Of a stretch of DNA of 12,278 nt, positions 1-6,637 are shown piece by piece. This DNA is from Methylophaga sp. (GTDB taxonomy: Bacteria > Pseudomonadota > Gammaproteobacteria > Nitrosococcales > Methylophagaceae), in the NCBI RefSeq assembly GCF_030651745.1, contig NZ_JAUSCC010000111.1, forward strand, positions 1 through 12,278, given 5' to 3'. The notes beneath the pieces were generated by a model. That model made no database searches, was not told the DNA's origin, and was given only the letters and a program-made list of their open reading frames with translations. The translations under genes were made by a program, and so were the position numbers. Position 1 is the stretch's first letter. The number at the start of each line of letters is the position of its first letter.

Positions 1-98
1 TCTTAAATCTTGTCTTTCCATTATTATTGTTGCCTCGTAGAATACTTACGAATAGCGTATCATCGCACTTTCGTCATCAATACAGAAACAAATACTAA

Positions 99-668
99 AT
101 GAAAAGCCTGCTTATTTATAGCCTTTCCTTGGTTATTCTCAGTCTCAGCGCCTGTAGCAAAGATAAAATACCTGGTGTTTATCGAATTGATATTCAGCAA
201 GGTAATCAGGTTACCCAGGAAATGCTCAGTAAACTGGAACCTGGCATGACCAAAAGCCAGGTGTCCTTTGTAATGGGAACACCAATGCTAATTGATGTAT
301 TCCATCCTAACCGCTGGGATTACATTTACAGTTTCCACCCAGGAAATGGTCCGCGCGAACAACGTCGAATAACTTTGTTTTTTGATGATGAAGAAACACT
401 GGACTATATTGACGGCAACACACGTATTGTTGAAAGCATTCAATTGACCGAAGAACAGCGCACCGATACCAACGTCGTCGTACCACTTACCGAACAGAAA
501 ACCGGATTTTTCAACAGTATGTTGAATCTGATTGGACTCGGTGAAGAAAAAGTCGAAACCATCGACGAGACGGATCCGGCTCTAGTGAAGCAACAGGAAG
601 CACTTCCAGAAACATCAAGAGAGCCGATGGGCGGTCAACCTGCGGGTCAAATCCCGGATATTCAATAA
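99..668 (+). CDS. bamE: Outer membrane protein assembly factor BamE (SmpA/OmlA family lipoprotein)
   Basis: Small lipoprotein of the BAM complex, which folds beta-barrel proteins into the outer membrane from the periplasmic side. Seen in the 189-aa product: a lipoprotein signal with a hydrophobic stretch at residues 4-18 and lipobox LSAC with the lipidated cysteine at 19. The +2 residue is Ser, which by the Lol rule favours outer membrane sorting. The conserved YRIDIQQGN block is at 28-36, followed by a GM...GTP core (49-62) and WDYIY (73-77). The family core ends near residue 107. About 80 further residues, acidic and Pro/Gln-rich at the end, extend past the roughly 113-aa E. coli protein; longer tails are known in other gammaproteobacteria. 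The chosen ATG gives a short, well-shaped signal peptide, although its ribosome binding site is weak. The gene converges on the carbonic anhydrase gene with only 4 nt between stop codons. The first 98 bp of the window hold no convincing promoter. Confidence 0.95.
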   Translation: MKSLLIYSLSLVILSLSACSKDKIPGVYRIDIQQGNQVTQEMLSKLEPGMTKSQVSFVMGTPMLIDVFHPNRWDYIYSFHPGNGPREQRRITLFFDDEETLDYIDGNTRIVESIQLTEEQRTDTNVVVPLTEQKTGFFNSMLNLIGLGEEKVETIDETDPALVKQQEALPETSREPMGGQPAGQIPDIQ

Positions 669-672
669 ACGT

Positions 673-1311
673 CTAAGTTGTTGATTCCTGAACCGGTTCA
701 AATTGACCGGTTTGGGAATTAAAACACAGTAACTCACCCGCTGCTAAATCGAAATACCAGCCGTGTAATGTCAAACGGCCATCTTCAACGCGTTGCTTAA
801 CACACTCAAAACTCATCAGATTGTCCAGTGAGACGAGCACAGCCCTTTGCTCACAGGCTTTCAGCAGAGCGGAATCCTCACCATGATGATGCTGTTTAAC
901 CCAATCTTTCGCTGGCTGGGCTATTGATACCCATTGATGGATAAATTTGGAATTCTGCTGACCATCATCTTCCCAAAGCGCCCGAATACCACCACAATTG
1001 GCATGCCCCATGACAATAATGTTTTCAACCTGCAAGTTATTCACTGCAAACTCAAGCGCGGAACTGGTGCCATGGTGCAAGCCATCATGCTCACAAGGCG
1101 GCACCAGATTGGCGACGTTCCTTACCGTAAACAGATCACCGGGATCACAATCCGTCAAAATCGCTGGATCCACTCGCGAATCACAACAGCCAATCATTAA
1201 CGTTTTGGCGGGTTGGCCAGTTTTCATGCTGGCATAGAGGCGACTATCCTGTCCAAAATATTGCTTTTTGAACCGCTGAAATCCTTCAATTAATCTGTCT
1301 GTATTCGCCAT
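673..1311 (-). CDS. Beta-class carbonic anhydrase
   Basis: Zinc enzyme interconverting CO2 and bicarbonate, normally cytoplasmic. The 212-aa length is typical of the bacterial beta class. The Cys-x-Asp-Ser-Arg motif is at residues 42-46 (zinc ligand C42 and the D44/R46 dyad). The second ligand pair H103 and C106 lies in GHANCGG. RNVANLV at 64-70 is also typical. There is no signal peptide. The gene starts 3 nt after the stop of the metallo-hydrolase gene on the same strand, so the two are very likely co-transcribed and may be translationally coupled, since only a weak GAGA-like ribosome binding site lies in the end of the upstream gene. It could be a housekeeping bicarbonate supplier (Can-like) or a CynT-like enzyme. 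No cyanase gene is in view, so no symbol is given. Confidence 0.94.
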   Translation of the reverse strand: MANTDRLIEGFQRFKKQYFGQDSRLYASMKTGQPAKTLMIGCCDSRVDPAILTDCDPGDLFTVRNVANLVPPCEHDGLHHGTSSALEFAVNNLQVENIIVMGHANCGGIRALWEDDGQQNSKFIHQWVSIAQPAKDWVKQHHHGEDSALLKACEQRAVLVSLDNLMSFECVKQRVEDGRLTLHGWYFDLAAGELLCFNSQTGQFEPVQESTT

Positions 1312-1314
1312 CGT

Positions 1315-1956
1315 TTATGCTTGTCTCAAGAACTTTAAATAAGGGTTATGTAGCTTCTCATGTTCAATTGTCGTAACCGGACCATGACCGCTATGCACGC
1401 GCAAATGTCCTGGTAACTGAACTAAGCGTTGCAAACTTTGCTGCATTATAGCCGGATTACCCATCGGCAGATCAGTTCGGCCGACGCTGCCTGAAAATAA
1501 GGTATCACCTACAAAAATATCTTTTTGGTCATAATAACAACCCTGCCCCGGGGTATGGCCTGGAGTGGAAATAAATTTAAGCATTGTCTTGCCTAACAAA
1601 ATCTCATCACCATCATCTACCAGGTGATCAATACGTCCACATTGCCGATTAAATGCCGGTTGTCCAAACCAGTCACCTTGAACAGGTAAGGTTTCGAATA
1701 GCGGGATCTCTTTACGGGGTAAATAGGTCGGCACATCGAACTGCGTTTGCAAGGCAACTAACCCGCCGGCATGGTCAAGATGCCCATGCGTTAACAAAAT
1801 CATCCGTATATCCGGTAACGGTTCGAGCTTTAGTAATTTCCTGACTAACTCATCGGTTTCTCCGGTATCAACAATTGCACTGACACCGGTCGATTCATCC
1901 TGAATCAAATAGGTATTGACCTGAAATGCACCAACTGTGAAACAGGTAATGTGCAT
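1315..1956 (-). CDS. Metallo-beta-lactamase-fold hydrolase, glyoxalase II / YcbL-like
   Basis: Predicted di-metal cytoplasmic hydrolase of 213 aa. The metal-binding motif HxHxDH is at residues 57-62 (THGHLDHAGG). The other ligands are visible: H134 in TPGHTPG, D151 in VGDTLF and H191 in SGHGP. This pattern and length match YcbL-type proteins and the hydrolase domain of glyoxalase II, which cleave thioesters such as S-lactoylglutathione. The C-terminal glutathione-binding domain of true GloB is absent, so the substrate is uncertain. The start is supported by GGGAG at 1966-1970 on the complementary strand, 9 nt before the ATG. That ribosome binding site directly abuts the T-tract of the terminator of the upstream repeat-protein gene, leaving no room for a promoter between them. 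The carbonic anhydrase gene follows after 3 nt. Confidence 0.9.
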   Translation of the reverse strand: MHITCFTVGAFQVNTYLIQDESTGVSAIVDTGETDELVRKLLKLEPLPDIRMILLTHGHLDHAGGLVALQTQFDVPTYLPRKEIPLFETLPVQGDWFGQPAFNRQCGRIDHLVDDGDEILLGKTMLKFISTPGHTPGQGCYYDQKDIFVGDTLFSGSVGRTDLPMGNPAIMQQSLQRLVQLPGHLRVHSGHGPVTTIEHEKLHNPYLKFLRQA

Positions 1957-1970
1957 CGTTTATTACTCCC

Positions 1971-2006
1971 AAAAAAAAGCAGCTGGTGATGGACACCAGC
2001 TGCTTT
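1971..2006 (-). terminator. Strong intrinsic terminator of the WYEAN-repeat gene
   Basis: A perfect 13-bp stem (1976-1988 with 1994-2006) around a 5-nt loop is followed, reading the minus strand, by eight T residues (1971-1978, the first three closing the stem). It lies 20 nt after the stop codon of the repeat-protein gene. In the plus direction only three T residues follow, so it should act mainly on minus-strand transcription. Confidence 0.9.
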
Positions 2007-2026
2007 AACAACATCATTTTTATATA

Positions 2027-3265
2027 TTATTTGTCGATTTTTTTCTGCGTTTCACGAGCTAAACGCATATTGTTTTCAAACCAATCACGTTTGATTTTTT
2101 GGGTACGTACCAGACTAATATTGGCTTCATACCATTTTTGCTTGATATCGGCATGCGGATCAGGATGCAGATTCGCTTCATACCATTTTTTATGGCTTTC
2201 ACGCGCTGCCTGCAGATTGGCTTCGTACCATTTTTTATCACTGGCTGTTTGTTCATCACTGAACTCATACCAATGTTTAACTGTAGGTGTCTGATCCAGA
2301 TTGGCTTCATACCATTTGCTATGTTGCTCGCGGAATTTCGCCAAGTTCGCTTGTTGGAAGCTCCGTTTCAGATCGCTATATTGCGAATCAGCAAATTCAT
2401 ACCAATGAGTTTCTGTTGGTGTTTTATCCAGATTCGCTTCATACCAATGCTGCCGATTCGCTCTAACCGTTTCGATAGCACTGCGTAGGTTTGCTTCATA
2501 CCATTTTTTCTTGGTATCAAGGTGATCCACCATATTGGCTTCATACCAGTGGGTATCGCGCTGCTGTGCCGGACGCTGATTGGCTTCATACCATTTAGAG
2601 TTTTCGCGAGCAACCTTGGTGTTATAAGCAAACCAATCACGTTTCACTTGTTGGATACGTGCCAGGCTAATATTAGCTTCATACCATTTTTTCTTGATAT
2701 CGGCATGTGGATCAGGATGCAGATTCGCTTCATACCATTTTTTATGGCTTTCACGCGCTGCCTGCAGATTCGCTTCGTACCATTTTTTATCACTGGCCGT
2801 TTGTTCATCACTGAACTCATACCAATGTTTAACTGTAGGCGTCTGATCCAGATTGGCTTCATACCATTTGCTGTGTTGCTCACGGAATTTCGCCAAGTTC
2901 GCTTGTTGGAAGCTTCGTTTCAGATCGCTGTATTGCGAATCAGCAAATTCATACCAATGAGTTTCTGTTGGTGTTTTATCCAGATTCGCTTCATACCAAT
3001 GCTGTCGATTCGCTCTAACCGTTTCGATAGCACTGCGTAAATTGGCTTCATACCATTTTTTCTTGGTATCAAGATGCTTCACCATATTAGCTTCATACCA
3101 CGGACGTTCAGAATGCTGAACAGGATTCTGAGCCGCTTTGTACCAAGGCAGTTTTTTCATTTTATCTCTCACTGCGTTTGCGGATTGCAACTTAGCTTTA
3201 ATACTGTCTATCGTTGCGTGATTGCTCTCGTACCACTTTGTTTTAATATCGATTGTGCTACTCAT
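2027..3265 (-). CDS. WYEAN-repeat protein, function unknown
   Basis: I do not recognise this 412-aa protein. It consists of repeats from residue 11 to the end. There are 15 exact WYEAN pentapeptides (first at residue 56, last at 378), four WYEF variants (104, 148, 288, 332), WYESN at 11, WYKAA at 41, WFAYN at 211, WFENN at 395, FQQAN at 119 and 303, and a degenerate LQSAN at 26. The 25 spacings are 15 (twelve times), 14 (seven), 17 (four) and 19 (two). A typical full unit reads roughly WYEANLxxARExxKK, which suggests short amphipathic helices, with proline-containing linkers in some units. It holds 23 Trp, no Gly and no Cys. No signal peptide or membrane segment is seen, so it is probably cytoplasmic. 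The start has a strong ribosome binding site, AGAGAGGT at 3273-3280, 7 nt upstream. A strong terminator follows. The coding pattern (synonymous-only changes between duplicated halves) shows it is a real, selected gene. A multivalent scaffold or phasin-like helical protein is conceivable but unproven. Confidence 0.88.
   Translation of the reverse strand: MSSTIDIKTKWYESNHATIDSIKAKLQSANAVRDKMKKLPWYKAAQNPVQHSERPWYEANMVKHLDTKKKWYEANLRSAIETVRANRQHWYEANLDKTPTETHWYEFADSQYSDLKRSFQQANLAKFREQHSKWYEANLDQTPTVKHWYEFSDEQTASDKKWYEANLQAARESHKKWYEANLHPDPHADIKKKWYEANISLARIQQVKRDWFAYNTKVARENSKWYEANQRPAQQRDTHWYEANMVDHLDTKKKWYEANLRSAIETVRANRQHWYEANLDKTPTETHWYEFADSQYSDLKRSFQQANLAKFREQHSKWYEANLDQTPTVKHWYEFSDEQTASDKKWYEANLQAARESHKKWYEANLHPDPHADIKQKWYEANISLVRTQKIKRDWFENNMRLARETQKKIDK
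2048..3100 (-). repeat. 552-bp in-frame tandem duplication inside the WYEAN-repeat gene
   Basis: Residues 56-239 (3100-2549) are repeated as residues 240 to about 406 (2548 to about 2048), with a constant offset of 552 bp, or 184 codons. Residues 64-191 and 248-375 are identical over 128 positions, while the matching DNA (2693-3076 and 2141-2524) differs at 13 positions, all synonymous by my hand alignment. Similarity fades at both ends of the unit. Confidence 0.93.
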
Positions 3266-3298
3266 TGCGTTTACCTCTCTGGGCAGTTTTACAATTTG

Positions 3299-3328
3299 AT
3301 ACTACCCTAGAAGTGAAGCCTACCACAA
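3299..3328 (-). promoter_or_regulatory. Possible sigma70 promoter of the WYEAN-repeat gene
   Basis: On the minus strand TTGTGG (3323-3328) and TAGTAT (3299-3304) are separated by 18 nt. A transcript would start about 27 nt before the start codon. The boxes match the consensus only moderately. TTTACT/TAGGGT in the same stretch is an alternative. No terminator was found between this gene and the upstream 138-aa gene, so read-through is also possible. Confidence 0.3.
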
Positions 3329-3362
3329 GTAAAAGCATGTTAAGAAAACATCAATCTGTCTT

Positions 3363-3779
3363 TTATTCAAAGCAATGCTTTTCGGCCTTCACCCGTTGTA
3401 ACATGGCAATCTTCTGTTCGATCTGCTGTGTGCGCCTTGCTTCTTTTTCATCGACCAACGAAGAATAGCCCAGATAAGCTAATCCCAGCCATCCTTCGAC
3501 GATCGGAATCGAATCAAAAACAATCAATGTGGCGGCCAGCTTGTTACTGCCATCAGCATAAAAGTCCGGTTTGTAACTGTATCGATATGGATGCAGCTGG
3601 TTGATCGCCCCATCAATCTCAACACAACTATGTTTACGAATCTCGTCAGTTATTTCGACAATGGGTGGTTCGTAATAAATGGGTTCGGTAGGAACAGGTA
3701 CAGGGGTCAATGCCTGTACCGGAAGTGCTACCAAAACAAACGCCAAACTACTTAGCTTAATAATGAACTGTTTTTTCAT
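3363..3779 (-). CDS. Small exported protein of unknown function
   Basis: Not recognised. The ATG at 3779 is preferred over an ATG at 3788 or a TTG at 3797, because AGGT at 3789-3792 then sits 9 nt upstream and the N-terminus becomes an ordinary signal peptide. That peptide has MKKQ, a hydrophobic core at residues 9-21 and a likely cleavage after VQA at 21-23. The mature part starts with a proline-rich stretch (24-42). Two cysteines, C52 and C136, could form a disulfide in the periplasm. A moderately hydrophobic segment lies at 82-107, and a charged Glu/Lys/Arg/Gln-rich helix closes the protein. The 138-aa length and these features fit a periplasmic or envelope protein. It lies 67 nt after the Lon-like protease gene and 97 nt before the WYEAN-repeat gene, all on the same strand. 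A 24-bp inverted repeat abuts its ribosome binding site. Confidence 0.72.
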   Translation of the reverse strand: MKKQFIIKLSSLAFVLVALPVQALTPVPVPTEPIYYEPPIVEITDEIRKHSCVEIDGAINQLHPYRYSYKPDFYADGSNKLAATLIVFDSIPIVEGWLGLAYLGYSSLVDEKEARRTQQIEQKIAMLQRVKAEKHCFE

Positions 3780-3792
3780 GGCTGACATACCT

Positions 3793-3816
3793 ATCAATGA
3801 GTCGCGACTTATTGAT
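3793..3816. promoter_or_regulatory. 24-bp near-perfect inverted repeat before the 138-aa gene
   Basis: The two 12-nt halves (3793-3804 and 3805-3816) are complementary except for one pair (3799 with 3810), which on the plus-strand sequence is G opposite T. The central 10 bp AGTCGCGACT are a perfect palindrome, flanked by ATCAAT and ATTGAT arms. On the minus strand its edge touches the AGGT ribosome binding site at 3789-3792. It could be an operator for a dimeric regulator or an mRNA hairpin limiting translation. There is no T-tract, so a terminator for the protease gene is unlikely. Confidence 0.5.
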
Positions 3817-3846
3817 GTTAACGGCTGGTTTGTTCATTTCTGAAAT

Positions 3847-6240
3847 CTAATCATTTGCTTCATGAGAGGTGTCTTTATCATGTTTATTCAGCTCTGCCCA
3901 ATTCGCCAATCTGGCCGCTACTGCGGCATTAAAGCTATTCTCAGGATAATTACCCTGCTCGTCTGCTACACCCACTTCATGGTCAGTCAGTATATTAATC
4001 GCATCAGCAATATCATCAACGGCATAGATATGAAACAGACCATTTGCTACAGACTGCCGGACTTCAGGTTTTAACATCAAATGCTGCATATTGCTGCGCG
4101 GAATGATTACACCTTGTGTCCCGGTCATACCGACCAGCGAACAGACATCATAAAAACCTTCAATCTTTTCATTAACACCGCCGATAGCCTGTACCTGACC
4201 GAATTGATTCATGGAGCCGGTAATCGCCATGGATTGTTTCAGCGGAATTTTGGCAATCGCAGATAACAACGCACATAACTCAGCCACCGTGGCACTATCA
4301 CCATCAATCTCACCGTAGTTCTGCTCAAACACAATACTGGCAGCCATCGATAAAGGTTTATCTGCTGCATAAAACGATCCCAGATAAGCCGCTAGAATCA
4401 TCACTCCTTTTGCATGCAAATTACCACCGAGTTCAACTTCGCGTTCAATATCAATAATGGCATCATCACCATAACGGCAACTGGCCGTTATTCGAGTAGG
4501 TTCACCAAAATGAAAACCGCCGATACTGAGTACCGACAAGCCATTTACCTGACCAATACGTTTACCGCTCACATCGAGTTGAATGATCTGCCGTTGGATT
4601 TGCTGATAAACCACAGTACGCACCCTATCAACTCTTTTCAGACGTTGCTGCCAGGCATGATCAACAGCATCCGCCGTGATTTCGGCTTGTTGATATTTTC
4701 GCGCCCAATAGGCGGATTCTCGCAACAGATCCGTCATATCACCGATATGCAGCGAGAGTTGTTGTCCGTCATTAATCGATCTGGCGGCATATTCAATCAT
4801 CAGTGCGACGGCACCTTGCTGCAAAGCAGGCAAATGCTCGTTCATTGCAGTTGAAGCAATCAGTTTGGCCATTTGCATATGCGTTTCAGCATTACGAGGT
4901 AATTCGTCTTCCAAATCAGCCAATACTTTGAATAATCCTGCAAATTCCGGATCCCATTCATAAAGCTGATAATAGAGATCCCGGTTGCCGAGCAGAATAA
5001 CTTTGGTCGAGAGCGGAATCGGCTCGGGTTCCAGTGAAACCGTGGCGACTAGACTATAAGTGCGCTCAAGATTTTCCAGCGGAATTTGCGCAGATTTTAA
5101 AGCAGCTTTTAAACCTTCCCAGGCAAAGGGTTGTTCTAGTAATTTTTCGGCATCAACAATTAAAAAACCGCCATTGGCACGATGCAAAGCTCCCGCTTTA
5201 ATTAAAGTGAAATCGGTAACCAAAGCCCCCATCATCGCCATGTTTTCAACACAGCCCAATAGATTTTGATGATTTGGTTGATTGAGATACACCACCGGTG
5301 CGCCATGCAAGTCAGCATTATCGACAATCAGGTTAATCTGATAGCGCTTCAGACAATTATCAACATTCACATCTTCCTGGCGCTCCTCATTTTTGAGAAA
5401 CATGTCGATATTGCGTTGAATATCAAACTGCATATCATCAAAATAATTTTGTAACAGCTGGGACTTCGGATAAGCGTGGCGTAAAAAATCTATCTGACGG
5501 GTGATAACTTCCAAGGCGACCTGATCATTCAATGCTGTGATTTTATTGACCGTGTCATGTTCCCATTCGTGGATTTCAATCAAGGTTTCCTGCATTTCAA
5601 CTTGCAGTTTGGCAATCGCTTCTTCCGTTTCCATTTTTTTGGCGTAGGGCAGATCTTCAAATGCCTCTCCAGACAAAGGCTCACCTTCATGCTGAGCGGC
5701 AAAGGCATATGCTCCGTCTTCCATTCTCAGTAACACTACACCTTGTTTATCAGCTTCATCCTGTAATGCCGCAAATAAACGTACCCGATGTTGACGACTG
5801 GCTTCCTCAATGGCCCGTAGACGACCTCGATAATATTCATCATCAAAGGCATAAGGTAGTTGTTGCTGAAGTTCTTTGATGACACGTTCAATATCCAACT
5901 TCAGTTGCGCCCCCTCGCCCGCAGACAAGGACAAAGCTTTGGGCTGCTGAGGGATATCAAAATTATGCAAATAAGCCCAATCCTTGGCATCCGGACGACT
6001 GGCACAATGTTTGGTAAGAAACTCCCCTACCAGCGATTTTTTCCCCATGCCAGCTTCACCCATCACGTAAAGGTTATAACCCTCGGCTTGAATTTTGGCT
6101 GCAAACTCAATTGCTTCGCGAGCCCGCTCCTGGCCTATCAGGCCGGATAAGGGTTCAATTGTTGCCGTGGTTTTGAAGGGCAAATCGGTTAGATTGCAGC
6201 CGTGGTAAAGTTGTGAAGCACTAAGTTGTGTGACTGGCAT
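3847..6240 (-). CDS. ATP-dependent protease of the Lon family (AsrA/YcbZ-like, AAA + S16 domains)
   Basis: Predicted cytoplasmic AAA+ protease of 797 aa. Walker A is GEAGMGKKS at residues 61-69. A long inserted helical region (about 105-290) follows. Walker B-like LIVDAE is at 360-365 and a sensor-1 Asn occurs in LLGNRD (416-421). The C-terminal S16 domain carries the Ser-Lys dyad: S649 in GDSA and K692 in GGVNEKIEG. Classical LonA has a different N-terminal substrate-binding domain that is absent here. Length and layout match the proteobacterial group containing Pseudomonas AsrA, which is linked to stress responses; E. coli YcbZ is a shorter relative. Residues after about 750 form a short polar tail. 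The gene is divergent from the PilZ gene, with 84 bp between the starts. The start has only a weak AGAGA ribosome binding site. Confidence 0.93.
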   Translation of the reverse strand: MPVTQLSASQLYHGCNLTDLPFKTTATIEPLSGLIGQERAREAIEFAAKIQAEGYNLYVMGEAGMGKKSLVGEFLTKHCASRPDAKDWAYLHNFDIPQQPKALSLSAGEGAQLKLDIERVIKELQQQLPYAFDDEYYRGRLRAIEEASRQHRVRLFAALQDEADKQGVVLLRMEDGAYAFAAQHEGEPLSGEAFEDLPYAKKMETEEAIAKLQVEMQETLIEIHEWEHDTVNKITALNDQVALEVITRQIDFLRHAYPKSQLLQNYFDDMQFDIQRNIDMFLKNEERQEDVNVDNCLKRYQINLIVDNADLHGAPVVYLNQPNHQNLLGCVENMAMMGALVTDFTLIKAGALHRANGGFLIVDAEKLLEQPFAWEGLKAALKSAQIPLENLERTYSLVATVSLEPEPIPLSTKVILLGNRDLYYQLYEWDPEFAGLFKVLADLEDELPRNAETHMQMAKLIASTAMNEHLPALQQGAVALMIEYAARSINDGQQLSLHIGDMTDLLRESAYWARKYQQAEITADAVDHAWQQRLKRVDRVRTVVYQQIQRQIIQLDVSGKRIGQVNGLSVLSIGGFHFGEPTRITASCRYGDDAIIDIEREVELGGNLHAKGVMILAAYLGSFYAADKPLSMAASIVFEQNYGEIDGDSATVAELCALLSAIAKIPLKQSMAITGSMNQFGQVQAIGGVNEKIEGFYDVCSLVGMTGTQGVIIPRSNMQHLMLKPEVRQSVANGLFHIYAVDDIADAINILTDHEVGVADEQGNYPENSFNAAVAARLANWAELNKHDKDTSHEAND

Positions 6241-6269
6241 GGATATCTCTGGACGAATGAACAGAACTT

Positions 6270-6298
6270 AGCTTAGGCTAGGCACATCTGATAGGCAA
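6270..6298 (-). promoter_or_regulatory. Possible promoter of the Lon-like protease gene
   Basis: On the minus strand TTGCCT (6293-6298) and TAAGCT (6270-6275) are 17 nt apart in the 84-bp divergent intergenic region. The -35 matches consensus at four positions and the -10 at only three, so this is tentative. No clear heat-shock promoter was seen. No better promoter for the PilZ gene was found on the other strand. Confidence 0.3.
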
Positions 6299-6324
6299 CT
6301 GCTTCAAGAAAAGGGATAAAGCTT

Positions 6325-6630
6325 ATGACAAGTCAGGATTTTGAAGAGAAACGTAATTTTTTTCGCATGCGGGTAAATGGTCCGGTGAAGATCGAACGTC
6401 AGGATCCGGCGGAAACCTTTGATGCAGAAGGACTTGATTTAAGCGCCAGTGGTTTGAGCTTGATTTCAGATGATGTTGTAAATGAAGGAGAGATATTACA
6501 AATCAGTATAAAAAGTCATAATCCAGAACTTGCTGACTTTGTCGCAGAAGCGAAAGTGTTAAGAGTCCAGCCGTCAGAAGATCAGCCGGAGCGTTTCAAT
6601 ATTTCAGTAAAATTTACCACTATTTATTGA
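6325..6630 (+). CDS. PilZ-domain protein, predicted c-di-GMP receptor
   Basis: Single-domain PilZ protein of 101 aa, cytoplasmic. Both c-di-GMP-binding signatures are present. RxxxR is R10-NFF-R14, followed by another Arg at 16. The D/NxSxxG motif is DLSASG at 38-43. The rest shows the alternating hydrophobic pattern of the PilZ beta barrel. It has no partner domain, so it likely acts by binding another protein; the target is not visible. The start is supported by AAGGGA at 6311-6316 with 8-nt spacing. It is divergent from the protease gene and ends 7 nt before the convergent coq7 stop. A diguanylate cyclase is encoded about 0.7 kb further on, which may or may not feed it. Confidence 0.92.
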   Translation: MTSQDFEEKRNFFRMRVNGPVKIERQDPAETFDAEGLDLSASGLSLISDDVVNEGEILQISIKSHNPELADFVAEAKVLRVQPSEDQPERFNISVKFTTIY

Positions 6631-6637
6631 AATCAAG

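Noticed and set aside
691..712. Inverted repeat AACCGGT/ACCGGTT as a bamE terminator
   Set aside because: 7-bp stem with 8-nt loop inside the carbonic anhydrase coding end, followed by only three T; too weak to call.
2099..3040. Long plus-strand open frames (2099-2488 and 2522-3040) opposite the WYEAN gene
   Set aside because: They are the complement of the repeats, giving hydrophobic repeats of the IPFF type. They lack ribosome binding sites, and the synonymous-only substitution pattern fits the minus-strand frame.
2048..3100. Regularly spaced DNA repeats resembling a CRISPR array
   Set aside because: The repeated 11-mer simply encodes WYEA(N), spacing varies in codon steps (42, 45, 51, 57 nt), spacers are themselves repeated at 552 bp, and one open reading frame covers everything.
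2027..3265. Repeat protein as a multi-core precursor of modified peptides
   Set aside because: No leader region, no modification enzyme, transporter or dedicated peptidase is encoded nearby, and spacers are as conserved as the motifs between the two halves. Not excluded, but unsupported.
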